Assembly: GCA_964421675.1 (NCBI GenBank)
Contig: CAYQXV010000055.1
Coordinates: 1 to 14,153, forward strand
Direction of reading: 5' to 3'
Source: CALLPQ01 sp964421675
GTDB taxonomy: Bacteria; Pseudomonadota; Alphaproteobacteria; Caulobacterales; Parvularculaceae
Length of the DNA: 14,153 nucleotides
Shown: piece by piece, positions 6,830 to 14,098 of the stretch
Numbering within the stretch: the stretch's first letter is position 1
How the letters are laid out: the number at the start of each line of letters is the position of its first letter
The notes under the pieces: generated by a model
What the model saw: only the letters and a program-made list of their open reading frames with translations
What the model was told of the DNA's origin: nothing
The model's database searches: none
Position numbers and translations under genes: made by a program

Positions 6830-7938
6830 GCTTTGCTAAAATTGTGACTAAACTTACTGCGGTGATTTTAACGGGACTTTTTGCTATTCAATCTCTTGCA
6901 GCGCAAACAACTAGCGCAGATCAGACCGATACAGATCCGGTCGACACAGATCAGATTGATCCAACGATCGCCACTCCGCTATTTATGGATAGCGACATAC
7001 TTGAGGTGCGATTTGAAGGACCGATCAAAACGATTGTGAAAAATGCCGCGCGCTTGACCGATCCCCATGAGGCTACGTTAGTTGTCCCTCAGACGTCGGA
7101 TGCTTACGATATCACGCTTGCAGCGCGGGGCAAATCGCGGCGCACGCAAGGGGTCTGCGATTTCCCGCCTTTGCGGGTGAAGTTTGCCAAGAGAGCTGAA
7201 TTTGGTGTCTTTGAAGACCAGAAAAGCCTTAAATTGGTAACCCACTGCCATCGCTCAACGGGGCGCGACTATCATGCTCTTTTCGAGTATTCCATCTATC
7301 GAATGCTGAATGTGTTAGATGAGAAAAGCATGCGTGCCCGGCTGGCTAAGATTGAATATGTTGACACGAAAACCGGCAAGGAAGTGGATACACGCTGGGG
7401 CTTTTTCATTGAAGACATGGATGATGCCGCCGAACGCAACGGCATGAAAGAACTTGATATAGCCGGTTTAAGCCCGCAGCGACTTGATGCGGAGGCATCG
7501 GCGCGCGTTGCTTTATTTCAATATATGATTGGTAATGTCGATTTTTCCTTTCGGGGCGCTGTTAAGGGGACCGATTGTTGCCACAATATGAAGCTGATGG
7601 CGAAAAGTAAGACTGATCTAACTAATGTTGTTCCGGTCCCGTATGATTTCGACCAGACCGGCATTGTTGATCCGCCAGAGGCTTTGCTTCCCGAAGGCTT
7701 GCCCATCAGAAACTTGCGCACGCGTTTATATCGCGGATTGTGCGCCCACAATGATGAGGTGCGCAAACAAGCGGTGCTATTTAGTCAGCACCAGGACGAG
7801 ATGGAAGCGGTTCTTGACACTCTGCCGGACTTGCCAGAGCGGCAGATGAAACGAGTGCAATCTTTTCTGGGGTTCTTTTTTGAAACCCTGTCCGATCCAA
7901 AGCGCTTTGAAAAGCGGGTGATAGATAAATGCCGATAA
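6826..7938 (+). CDS. Exported CotH-kinase-like protein of unknown substrate
   Basis: A 370-residue protein with a Sec signal peptide (about 1-26, ending QSLAA) and an Asp/Thr-rich low-complexity stretch (33-46). The mature region has features arranged as in CotH-type atypical kinases: a basic GKSRRTQ and PPLRVKF segment (102-120), a helix with EYSIYRMLNVL (154-164) followed by ARLAKIEYVD and FFIEDMDDAAERNG (about 171-206), then ALFQYMIGNVDFSFR (229-243), the HN pair at 253-254 and VPYDFDQTG (271-279). This assignment is by motif order only and is the weakest of the named families here; if wrong, the protein is an uncharacterised periplasmic protein. The start ATG overlaps the phosphatase stop by ATGA, so the two are co-translated. 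A DUF4956 gene, a known neighbour of CotH proteins in bacterial clusters, lies just downstream on the opposite strand. The usual third partner, a VTC-type polyphosphate polymerase, is not in the window. Confidence 0.6.
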   Translation: MSFAKIVTKLTAVILTGLFAIQSLAAQTTSADQTDTDPVDTDQIDPTIATPLFMDSDILEVRFEGPIKTIVKNAARLTDPHEATLVVPQTSDAYDITLAARGKSRRTQGVCDFPPLRVKFAKRAEFGVFEDQKSLKLVTHCHRSTGRDYHALFEYSIYRMLNVLDEKSMRARLAKIEYVDTKTGKEVDTRWGFFIEDMDDAAERNGMKELDIAGLSPQRLDAEASARVALFQYMIGNVDFSFRGAVKGTDCCHNMKLMAKSKTDLTNVVPVPYDFDQTGIVDPPEALLPEGLPIRNLRTRLYRGLCAHNDEVRKQAVLFSQHQDEMEAVLDTLPDLPERQMKRVQSFLGFFFETLSDPKRFEKRVIDKCR

Positions 7939-7958
7939 GCTGCCAACCGGCTTATCGG
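7932..7958. terminator. Inverted repeat between convergent genes
   Basis: CCGATAAGC and GCTTATCGG form a perfect 9-bp stem around a 9-base loop. The left arm contains the stop codon of the CotH-like gene (7936-7938), and the right arm ends 18 bp before the end of the minus-strand DUF4956 gene. Placement suggests a bidirectional terminator or 3'-end stabiliser. Neither side has a T run, so it is not a classical intrinsic terminator. Confidence 0.5.
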
Positions 7959-7975
7959 GCACCTTGTCGTCGAAA

Positions 7976-8719
7976 TTAATCAACCGTTGCCGGCTGGTTT
8001 TTTTTTCCATTAGTCTTCGGCTTATTTTTTTTCTCGGCTTTGATGCGTTTGCGCTCAATTTCTTTATCCGCAACGAATTTTGATTCAAGGCCGTCCCCGA
8101 ATAAGCAGCTAAGCGTTGTTGCATAGGTGAAGAATACGGTTATCACGACCGCAACTTCGATGGCGCTAACGCCCGCTGCGAGCCCGACGCCGATAGCAAC
8201 AAAGATAAACAGCGTATCGAACGTATCGGTTAGCGCGCGCCTGAAGCGCACACCGGCAACAATCCCCGCAAGACCAAATGCAAGCGCCAATGAATGTTGG
8301 ATGACCGTCACCACGCCAGCGACAACGGCTGGTAAGATTAATGCAGTTTCATCGATGGAATGATCATATTCATGATCGAGATGGATGTTTAGGTGAACCC
8401 AGGTCACGGGAATCATCAATCCGATCGTGCACAGCATCGCCAAAGCAAGACGTGCCCCGTCCACCAGCCAGTCTTGGTTGTCAGGGAAACTCTGATTGAT
8501 TAGGTCAAAAGAATTTACGCTGTCGGCGGCCCCGCTAGGTATGCCGCTTAATCCGCCAACTGGCAGATAGGTAACTAAGCCGGGTACGAGATATAGGAGT
8601 AGCGCGACGCTGCTGCCCAATAAAATATAATATAGGCTCACCTTAACAAACAGGCCCCGCAGAACCCGCCGGTAGGTTTTGTCTGTATCAATCGCTAGTA
8701 AATTTGCGTCCTCTTGCAT
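7976..8719 (-). CDS. DUF4956 family membrane protein
   Basis: A 247-residue integral membrane protein. Hydrophobic segments lie at about 26-50, 92-110, 124-156 and 169-203. The run LAFGLAGIVAGVRFRRALTD (146-165) and the following LFIFVAIGVGLAAG (170-183) match the characteristic region of DUF4956 proteins, in which a glycine-rich helix leads to a VRFR-type motif and then to an IGVGLAAG helix. The C-terminal tail from about 215 is strongly basic (KEIERKRIKAEKKNK) and probably cytoplasmic. The ATG at 8719 has a strong Shine-Dalgarno GAGGAGGG (plus-strand 8728-8735). The molecular function of the family is not established. Family members are often encoded with CotH-type kinases and VTC-domain polyphosphate polymerases, which fits its convergent CotH-like neighbour. 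Confidence 0.78.
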   Translation of the reverse strand: MQEDANLLAIDTDKTYRRVLRGLFVKVSLYYILLGSSVALLLYLVPGLVTYLPVGGLSGIPSGAADSVNSFDLINQSFPDNQDWLVDGARLALAMLCTIGLMIPVTWVHLNIHLDHEYDHSIDETALILPAVVAGVVTVIQHSLALAFGLAGIVAGVRFRRALTDTFDTLFIFVAIGVGLAAGVSAIEVAVVITVFFTYATTLSCLFGDGLESKFVADKEIERKRIKAEKKNKPKTNGKKNQPATVD

Positions 8720-9466
8720 CGTCTGTTCCCTCCTCAGCGCTTTTGTTGTTTAGCTGCTGCCTTCAAATTTAACAATCTTGAAAGCAGGCCGCACGCGATT
8801 TTGATCGGGCGAGCTCTATCGTTTGGCTATGGTGTATGCGTGATTATTTCAACTCAGGCTTGTTGATCAGATTGATCGCGCCTGCTGCGTGCATTTTCAC
8901 GAATCTCGTCTCCCCGCGATAAACATATGGCCCGTGCGCCACCATCGCGCAAGCTATGTGTTGCAAACCGCAAAAGAAAGCGGTGTGAATTTACCCGCTG
9001 AATGGTTGCAAAGCCCCTGGTGACAAGTGGCGGGTTCGGACGAAGTTCAATAAAAATCTTAATTAACCCTGAAAAAACAAATACTTATCAATAGGCGCGC
9101 ATGGTGCACAGCTAATAAAATGGTTACAGATTCAAGCGGGAGATTTGACAGGCCGTGTGACCATATTTTTCAAAAAATTCCGTATTATGAGTTAAATTCT
9201 CATTCAATGGATGGGGTAAAACTTGGTCGATTGCTTACAATCATTTTACTCGCCATAAATAATCATGGTATTTGTATCGATACCAAATACATTTATGAAT
9301 GTTTTTGACATCGCAATATGCTATCAAGAGTTTGGGTGTAGGGATGAAATTGACCGGGAAATCACTATGCCTCCATTGCAACTGGCAATTATGTTATTAA
9401 ATGGTGATTGTGTTAGCAGAGGCATAGCGGCGAATTTTTTGTGAATTCATCACAGCCTAGGGGGGC
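8720..9466. other. Long intergenic region, AT-rich in its second half
   Basis: No convincing gene is seen in these 747 bp. Positions 9060-9440 are clearly richer in A and T than the flanking genes. A short minus-strand frame (8945 to 8844, 33 codons, beginning MVAHGPYVYRGETRF) and an overlapping plus-strand frame ending at 9023 look somewhat protein-like but have no Shine-Dalgarno. A 62-codon plus-strand frame at 9120-9308 lacks any family signature. The region should contain the divergent promoters of the DUF4956 and deacetylase genes, but I cannot place them. Confidence 0.55.
9268..9290. promoter_or_regulatory. Nested palindrome, possible operator
   Basis: GTATTTG (9268-9274) and CAAATAC (9284-9290) are perfect inverted arms around a 9-base centre. 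The central GTATCGATAC (9274-9283) is itself a perfect 10-bp palindrome. The site lies about 180 bp upstream of the deacetylase gene in AT-rich DNA. It has no T run for a terminator, so a protein binding site is the more likely reading. The regulator is unknown. Confidence 0.35.
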
Positions 9467-10429
9467 ATGGTGCGACGTAATCTTATATTTTGTCTGATGA
9501 TGGTGGCGTTTTTGGCCGCATGTTCAACGAGTGACGCCATTATAGGCGATGACTTTGTATTGGTTCGTGCAAAAACTGGCGAAGAATCTACCAATCTCGC
9601 AGATAGATGGCTTGGCAGCCGGGCGCTTGCTTGGCGGATTGATGAGCTTAATGGTTCCATAAAAGAAGGGGATATGGTTTTAATCCCCAAGCGGGATTTG
9701 CGTCCCAGCGGAATTTCTCCCCAGGGTGTTGAGGGGGTTATCATCCTTTCCTATCACCATATTAAAGACGAAAAAAACTGCCGTGGCACCACAGTTTGTG
9801 TGCAGGATTTCCGCGATCAGATTGACTATATGGTGAAAAACGGGATTCCAATCATTAGCTTACAGACCTTCACCCGGCATTTTCAAAATGGCGAGCGGCT
9901 TCCCCCGAACGCGGTTGTTCTGACTTTTGATGATGGCTGGAAGTCTACTTATGAGTATGCCTTCCCCATTTTGGAAGAGTACGGCCTACCGGCAACGGTT
10001 TTTGTATATACTGACTTTGTAAGTGCGCCCGCTGGACTGACATGGGACCAATTGAAAGAGATGGAGGCTGGCGGGATTTTTGAGGTCCAGTCTCACTCTA
10101 GAACCCATTCAAACTTGCCTAAGGTTTTGGCGACATTGGAGGGAGATGACAAAGCAGAATTTCTTGAAAAAGAAATTGGAACGCCCAATAAGATTTTTGC
10201 ACGCAAAATGGGCGGGGCCCCTTATGCTTTTGCGTATCCTTACGGGGCTGCGAATGGGGAAGTGACCAAAGTCGTGGCGGAACAAAATTTAAAAATTGGT
10301 TTGACCGTGACCCGCGGGCCTGTTCCAATGTATGCGGATCGGCTCAAATTGCGCAGAACAATGATTTTTGGTGAGGATTCTCTGGCGGATTTTAAACGCA
10401 AGATAAAATCACGGATTGAACTACCATGA
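9467..10429 (+). CDS. Lipoprotein polysaccharide deacetylase (NodB domain) with LysM-like N-terminus
   Basis: A 320-residue carbohydrate esterase family 4 type enzyme, expected to remove N-acetyl groups from a cell-wall or surface polysaccharide. The signal peptide ends in lipobox LAAC, giving lipidated C19. Residues about 28-78 look like a LysM-type peptidoglycan-binding module (FVLVRAKTGEESTNLADRWL to LNGSIKEGDMVLIPK). The NodB domain spans about 91-310 and shows motif 1 TFDDGW (153-158), the metal-binding SHSRTH (209-214) and AYPYG (256-260). The metal ligands (D and two H) are present, so it should be active. The ATG at 9467 lies only one base after the G6 tract; the GTG at 9470 may be the true start. 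The small TPR-like lipoprotein gene overlaps its stop by ATGA. The polysaccharide target is unknown, though the LysM module points to peptidoglycan-associated material. Confidence 0.88.
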   Translation: MVRRNLIFCLMMVAFLAACSTSDAIIGDDFVLVRAKTGEESTNLADRWLGSRALAWRIDELNGSIKEGDMVLIPKRDLRPSGISPQGVEGVIILSYHHIKDEKNCRGTTVCVQDFRDQIDYMVKNGIPIISLQTFTRHFQNGERLPPNAVVLTFDDGWKSTYEYAFPILEEYGLPATVFVYTDFVSAPAGLTWDQLKEMEAGGIFEVQSHSRTHSNLPKVLATLEGDDKAEFLEKEIGTPNKIFARKMGGAPYAFAYPYGAANGEVTKVVAEQNLKIGLTVTRGPVPMYADRLKLRRTMIFGEDSLADFKRKIKSRIELP

Positions 10430-10821
10430 AACATTCAGCGGCAATTTTCCTCGTCTCATCGGCGTTATTGATAACTGGATGTGCTAGTCTGCGCGAAACG
10501 ATCCAGCCTGTCAGGGCTAATGCACTCTTTGATCGCGCAGTCGAGCTGGAACGCCAGGGATTTTACCCTGAAGCGATATTGCATTTTCGCGCGTCGGCGC
10601 GCACCGGTGCCGACACGGAACTGGTCAAGCAGCATGTTCGTGATATCGAAGGTCGAATGTCTGCCGCATGCATAAAACATCGCGCAGCGGGCGATAACTA
10701 CAACGAAAAGCGATCTTATAAAAAAGCTCATGATGAGTATATTTTGGCAATTGCCAGTGACCCGAATTGTTCCGGGGTCTTTGACGCCTTGAAAACAATC
10801 GAAGTAAAAACTGCGAAATAA
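10426..10821 (+). CDS. Small TPR-like lipoprotein
   Basis: A 131-residue protein with a lipoprotein signal peptide (lipobox ITGC, lipidated C19). The mature part is mostly helical in appearance, with two TPR-like units at about 31-63 (ANALFDRAVELERQGFYPEA) and 84-117 (AGDNYNEKRSYKKAHDEYIL, then AIASDPN). Its start codon overlaps the deacetylase stop (ATGA), which implies coupled synthesis and perhaps a shared complex, with this protein as a scaffold. C82 and C115 could form a disulfide. I do not recognise a named family. About 90 bp separate it from the acetyltransferase gene, with no clear terminator apart from a short T6 stretch without a good stem. Confidence 0.78.
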   Translation: MKHSAAIFLVSSALLITGCASLRETIQPVRANALFDRAVELERQGFYPEAILHFRASARTGADTELVKQHVRDIEGRMSAACIKHRAAGDNYNEKRSYKKAHDEYILAIASDPNCSGVFDALKTIEVKTAK

Positions 10822-10911
10822 ATTGTTGCCGCTATAGGCCCCGAATGGTGGAGGCTCTAAATGCTGGAGACCCTGTTTTTTAGGCTGACCTACTTTTGAG
10901 GCTGAAGCATT

Positions 10912-11472
10912 ATGACTGAGACGCAGGATTTACTCGTTCCGCTCTACCGATCGCCAGCCCTCGATCAGTTGGCACTGTCGGATCAAAATGCTCACACTGA
11001 GCAATCCCCAAAAATACAAATCCGCAAGGTTTTAGCGGCCGAACTGCCGATTGTTGGGGCCTTCATCACCGATCATTTCAGCGTTGGCTGGCAGGCGGAA
11101 TTTACCCGGGCGGCGAATTTTTCCCACAATAGTGGGTTTGTTGCCTGCATGGCAAAAAGTGGCAGCGATGGGCAATCCAAAATCCCCGAATTTGTGGGGT
11201 TTGCCTGTTATGATGGCGCCGCAAAGGGCTTGTTTGGACCAATTGGTGTTGCGCGGGATCATCGCGGCAAAGGACTTGGTTTGCGGCTGTTAAGCGCAGC
11301 TCTGATCGATATGCGTGCGGCCGGATATGCCTATGCAATCATAGGGGGTGCAGGCCCGGTTGATTTTTACAAAAAGGCGGTGGGTGCCATCGAATTTCCG
11401 GGCGGTGCCCCCGGTTATGTTGCCGCGACTTGGCAAGGAAAGAGCGGAGGAGAGGAGCAGGGAGAGAATTGA
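10912..11472 (+). CDS. GNAT-family N-acetyltransferase
   Basis: A 186-residue probable acetyl-CoA-dependent acetyltransferase. The GNAT core runs from about residue 35 to 170. Strand beta4 and motif A read LFGPIGVARDHRGKGLG (107-123), containing the RxxGxG pyrophosphate-binding loop (R118-G123) and followed by helix LRLLSAALIDM. Motif B includes YAIIGGAGPVDFYKKAVGA (141-159), with the usual tyrosine-bearing FYKKAVGA helix. There is no signal peptide, so it acts in the cytoplasm. The Shine-Dalgarno is TTGAGG at 10896-10901. The N-terminal 30 residues and the Gly/Glu-rich C-terminal tail are outside the domain. It lies between envelope lipoprotein genes, so an amino-sugar or cell-wall precursor substrate is possible, but this is inference. 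Nothing in the sequence fixes the acceptor. Confidence 0.82.
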   Translation: MTETQDLLVPLYRSPALDQLALSDQNAHTEQSPKIQIRKVLAAELPIVGAFITDHFSVGWQAEFTRAANFSHNSGFVACMAKSGSDGQSKIPEFVGFACYDGAAKGLFGPIGVARDHRGKGLGLRLLSAALIDMRAAGYAYAIIGGAGPVDFYKKAVGAIEFPGGAPGYVAATWQGKSGGEEQGEN

Positions 11473-11661
11473 GAAAAATTCGCCAAAATTGAGTGGTTTA
11501 GGTGACTGTTGCATAAATGGCTAATGTGTCATCACACTGGCGTCATTGGGTCAGTTTGGTGCTCGACAAAATTAGATTTTTGCTCTAAATTGCTCCAAAG
11601 TTAAGAATTGGTTACCAAAAGAAATTTGGATAGCTGTAAAACTACAATTTGGATTGTTGTC

Positions 11662-11693
11662 TGGGGGGGCACCAAAGCGCTACACCCCCCCCA
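11662..11693 (+). promoter_or_regulatory. G-tract/C-tract hairpin in the leader of the LysM lipoprotein gene
   Basis: Seven Gs at 11663-11669 and eight Cs at 11685-11692 can form a GC-only stem around a loop of about 16 bases, extended by a T-A pair. The C tract can alternatively pair with the G5 Shine-Dalgarno tract at 11710-11714. A 7-codon upstream ORF (ATG 11694, TAG 11715-11717, MSHVSRG) crosses the Shine-Dalgarno. Together they suggest translational control or length-variable expression. This rests only on base complementarity. Confidence 0.4.
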
Positions 11694-11722
11694 ATGAGCC
11701 ATGTGTCTAGGGGGTAGCCACC

Positions 11723-12832
11723 ATGTTTAACCGAGTATTTTCCAAGAATTTGGCCGTCGTCATTTGTGTTCTCACATTGTCGGCATGCGCCACGACTGTC
11801 GAGCCAGCGGTTCAATCCACACCGCTTGATCGGGAGTTGCGTCCATTAATGCAGGAAGCAACGCCGGATTTGTCTTCTAAACAACGCATTTCGCAGACCC
11901 GGCAATTATTGTCGGAAGGTCGTCACAACAGAGATCAAGCCCACGCTGAACTGAATGCGGTCCTGCTTGACGATACGATTAATCACAAACAGCGAGCAAA
12001 AGCCCTGGATTTCTGGGACCAACTGTTTTTGGAGCCGGAGCAATATTTCAGCACCTATACAGCGTCCTATGACGGATCGATGCGGAGCCATAAGCTACGC
12101 CCGGGCGAAAGTCTTGGCGACGTGGCAAAGCTATATCTTGGATCACCGGATCGGTTCTATATCTTGGCTCGATTGAATAATATTGATGTGCCTAACAGCA
12201 TTTCAATGTCGTCCTCCATTTTAGTGCCTGGCGGGATTGTCGATCCCGAAAGCGTTCGTGAAAAAGTTGCGGTCGCAGCGCCTGCCAAGGAAGCTGAGAT
12301 TGCCGAGGAAGAAGTCGTTGAGGAACCTCCCATTGAGGAGGAGACGAAAATTGTCGAACAGCGTGAGCCAACCGTTGAAGAGAAGTTACAGGCTATGCTC
12401 GATGCACCGCAAAGCAAGCGGCGCAATAAGCAGGTGCGCGGCTTGATTCAGCAGCAATTAATCCTGGCCGAAGATGCTGGCGATAATATTCAGCAGGCTC
12501 GCTGGATGGCGGAGTTGGGTAAATTTGAAGAAGGCCTTTCGCCATCTGATGATGGTTTGTATGAGGTGGTTCAGATCTACTCCAAATCCTTGGAGTTTGA
12601 TCCGAACAATGCGCAGGCCATTGCGGGCCGTAAACGGGTGATGGCAGACCTTAGAGGTCCCGCCAAGGGATGGGAGCGCAACGGTATCAATCTGGTAGAT
12701 GCTGATAAATGTTCTGAGGGGACCCCGCTATTGAAAAAGGCGATTTTCGTTCTTGGCGAAAAAGCTTCGCTGGCAAAGCTGCGGCTAAACCAGTGCAATG
12801 GCGTGTCCTATGGTCTTCTCGGGGTTGATTAA
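11723..12832 (+). CDS. Lipoprotein with LysM domain and C-terminal TPR-like region
   Basis: A 369-residue envelope protein. The signal peptide ends in lipobox LSAC (lipidated C22). Residues about 50-110 are helical and charged. A LysM peptidoglycan-binding module spans about 123-169 (HKLRPGESLGDVAKLYLGSP, then FYILARLNNIDVP and SILVPGG). A Glu/Pro-rich linker at 185-222 separates it from a C-terminal helical region resembling TPR units (about 223-360, including YSKSLEFDPNNAQAIAGRKR). C330 and C358 may form a disulfide. The ribosome binding site is the G5 tract in CTAGGGGG at 11707-11714. The likely role is anchoring or scaffolding at the peptidoglycan, in keeping with the nearby LysM-deacetylase. 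A stem-loop at 12847-12871 follows the gene. No enzymatic motif is visible. Confidence 0.82.
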   Translation: MFNRVFSKNLAVVICVLTLSACATTVEPAVQSTPLDRELRPLMQEATPDLSSKQRISQTRQLLSEGRHNRDQAHAELNAVLLDDTINHKQRAKALDFWDQLFLEPEQYFSTYTASYDGSMRSHKLRPGESLGDVAKLYLGSPDRFYILARLNNIDVPNSISMSSSILVPGGIVDPESVREKVAVAAPAKEAEIAEEEVVEEPPIEEETKIVEQREPTVEEKLQAMLDAPQSKRRNKQVRGLIQQQLILAEDAGDNIQQARWMAELGKFEEGLSPSDDGLYEVVQIYSKSLEFDPNNAQAIAGRKRVMADLRGPAKGWERNGINLVDADKCSEGTPLLKKAIFVLGEKASLAKLRLNQCNGVSYGLLGVD

Positions 12833-12846
12833 GGATTTCCAGCAAT

Positions 12847-12871
12847 ATTGCCGAGGCATCGTCTCGGCAAT
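12847..12871 (+). terminator. Stem-loop, probable terminator of the LysM lipoprotein gene
   Basis: ATTGCCGAG and CTCGGCAAT form a perfect 9-bp stem around the 7-base loop GCATCGT, 14 bp after the stop codon. It is followed by TATTTCT, a weak T-rich tail. It is probably an intrinsic terminator of moderate strength; 3'-end protection is an alternative. Confidence 0.62.
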
Positions 12872-13114
12872 TATTTCTCACGAGTAATCCTTCTCATGCA
12901 CAGCCAATGGAATGAGTATGGAGTTGCGGCAATCGGGAATGGCCGTTTTTCTGTTCGCGTGCTGCCAGGTACACCTAATCGCGTAAATTCGCCAAGGCTC
13001 TAAGCCGACTTTTTGACGTTCGAACACTATTGGCAGCGCCGCGCCAAATTCAACATTGATACTGATGCGTCCCGCTTATCTTGTCAGGGAACGTTAGGCG
13101 AAGGGGAGAGCCTT

Positions 13115-13843
13115 ATGATTTTGCGACGTCTTGCTGAGGGTTTAAAAACTCACGACTGGTTAACCGTCGTGGTTGAAACCTTTTTGGTGATTGGCGGTGT
13201 TCTGATCGCCTTACAGGTTGATAACTGGAACAGCGCGCGCGCTGATCAAAGCGGCGCGATTAGTGCGCTCACCAGATTGCGAAGTGAAGTTGATGTGAAT
13301 GCTGCAATTTTGACAAGGCGTCTCGATGCGATTGAGCGCAATATTGACATGCGTCAAAACGGTATTCTCGCCTTGCAAAATTGTGATACCTCTGAGGAGG
13401 GCGAGAAGGCGTTGAGCGAGGCAATTTCGCGCCTCGTCGGCGATATTACGCCGTCCTTTGTGGATAACACCTTGCTCGAAGTAAGCCGACAGGACCGCTA
13501 TCTGGATTTGCTAAGCGATGATTTTCGCAACGCCCTCAGCCGCTACAGCGCTTCCCTAACTGATGAGCGCCAGCAATTGCAGATTAATTACAATCTGATG
13601 TGGGATCGCCACGTGATTTTTGAACCGGCTGTTGGGATGGACTTTACCTCCCCGGAAAAGTTGAAATCGCCCTTCATTTTCCAAAAGCCGATGAAAGATC
13701 TCTGTAAAGACCTAAATTTTCGTCGCCAATTATTGCTAACAGAGTCATGGCATCAGTCAGCGACAATACGAATGCATAGTTTTAAAGACCGAACTGAACA
13801 GTTTGGCAACGCGATCGATACGCAAATCGCTGCATTGAAATAA
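13115..13843 (+). CDS. Single-pass membrane protein, DUF6090-like
   Basis: I chose the ATG at 13115, which has AAGGGGAG at 13101-13108 and starts MILRRLAEGLKTHDW, giving 242 residues. The frame is open upstream to a TTG at 13013, but that extension has no membrane or domain character. The N-terminus carries one transmembrane helix (about 16-36) ending in GVLIALQVDNWN, a signature shared with DUF6090-type inner-membrane proteins. The rest is a largely helical, charged soluble domain (about 40-242) containing LTRLRSEVDVNAAIL and NTLLEVSRQDRYLDLLSDDF. The family has no established function. The gene stands alone, preceded by a 282-bp gap and followed by about 255 bp before the tRNA. Membrane topology is likely cytoplasmic N-terminus and periplasmic C-domain, by the basic n-region. 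Confidence 0.78.
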   Translation: MILRRLAEGLKTHDWLTVVVETFLVIGGVLIALQVDNWNSARADQSGAISALTRLRSEVDVNAAILTRRLDAIERNIDMRQNGILALQNCDTSEEGEKALSEAISRLVGDITPSFVDNTLLEVSRQDRYLDLLSDDFRNALSRYSASLTDERQQLQINYNLMWDRHVIFEPAVGMDFTSPEKLKSPFIFQKPMKDLCKDLNFRRQLLLTESWHQSATIRMHSFKDRTEQFGNAIDTQIAALK

Positions 13844-14098
13844 TCGCCCGATCCTGAGCGGTGACAGATCGCGCACCACGCAAAGGGTTAAATCTCATTT
13901 CTCAAAATCGCGACTGTCCTTCTTCCGGTCAGGACGCCCCCGCGGAGGATATCGCGAAGCGATTATTCGGGAGCGAGAAAATGACAGAAGCCGGTGGGCA
14001 AACCGCAAGCTCGCAACCAAGTGACCGACTGGTCGCCGCGCGGTCAGCGCGCGCCATCGCAGACATGAGCGCAGCGAATTGTCGCGAGATATGGAAAA

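Noticed and set aside
9120..9308. 62-codon frame in the AT-rich gap
   Set aside because: No Shine-Dalgarno, no domain or signal peptide, and composition like the surrounding non-coding DNA.
12918..12986. 22-codon ORF with a lipoprotein-like MAVFLFACC stretch
   Set aside because: Too short, no good ribosome binding site, and no mature sequence after the cysteines.
13013..13114. N-terminal extension of the DUF6090-like gene from a TTG
   Set aside because: The ATG at 13115 has a good ribosome binding site and puts the transmembrane helix at the usual position near the N-terminus.
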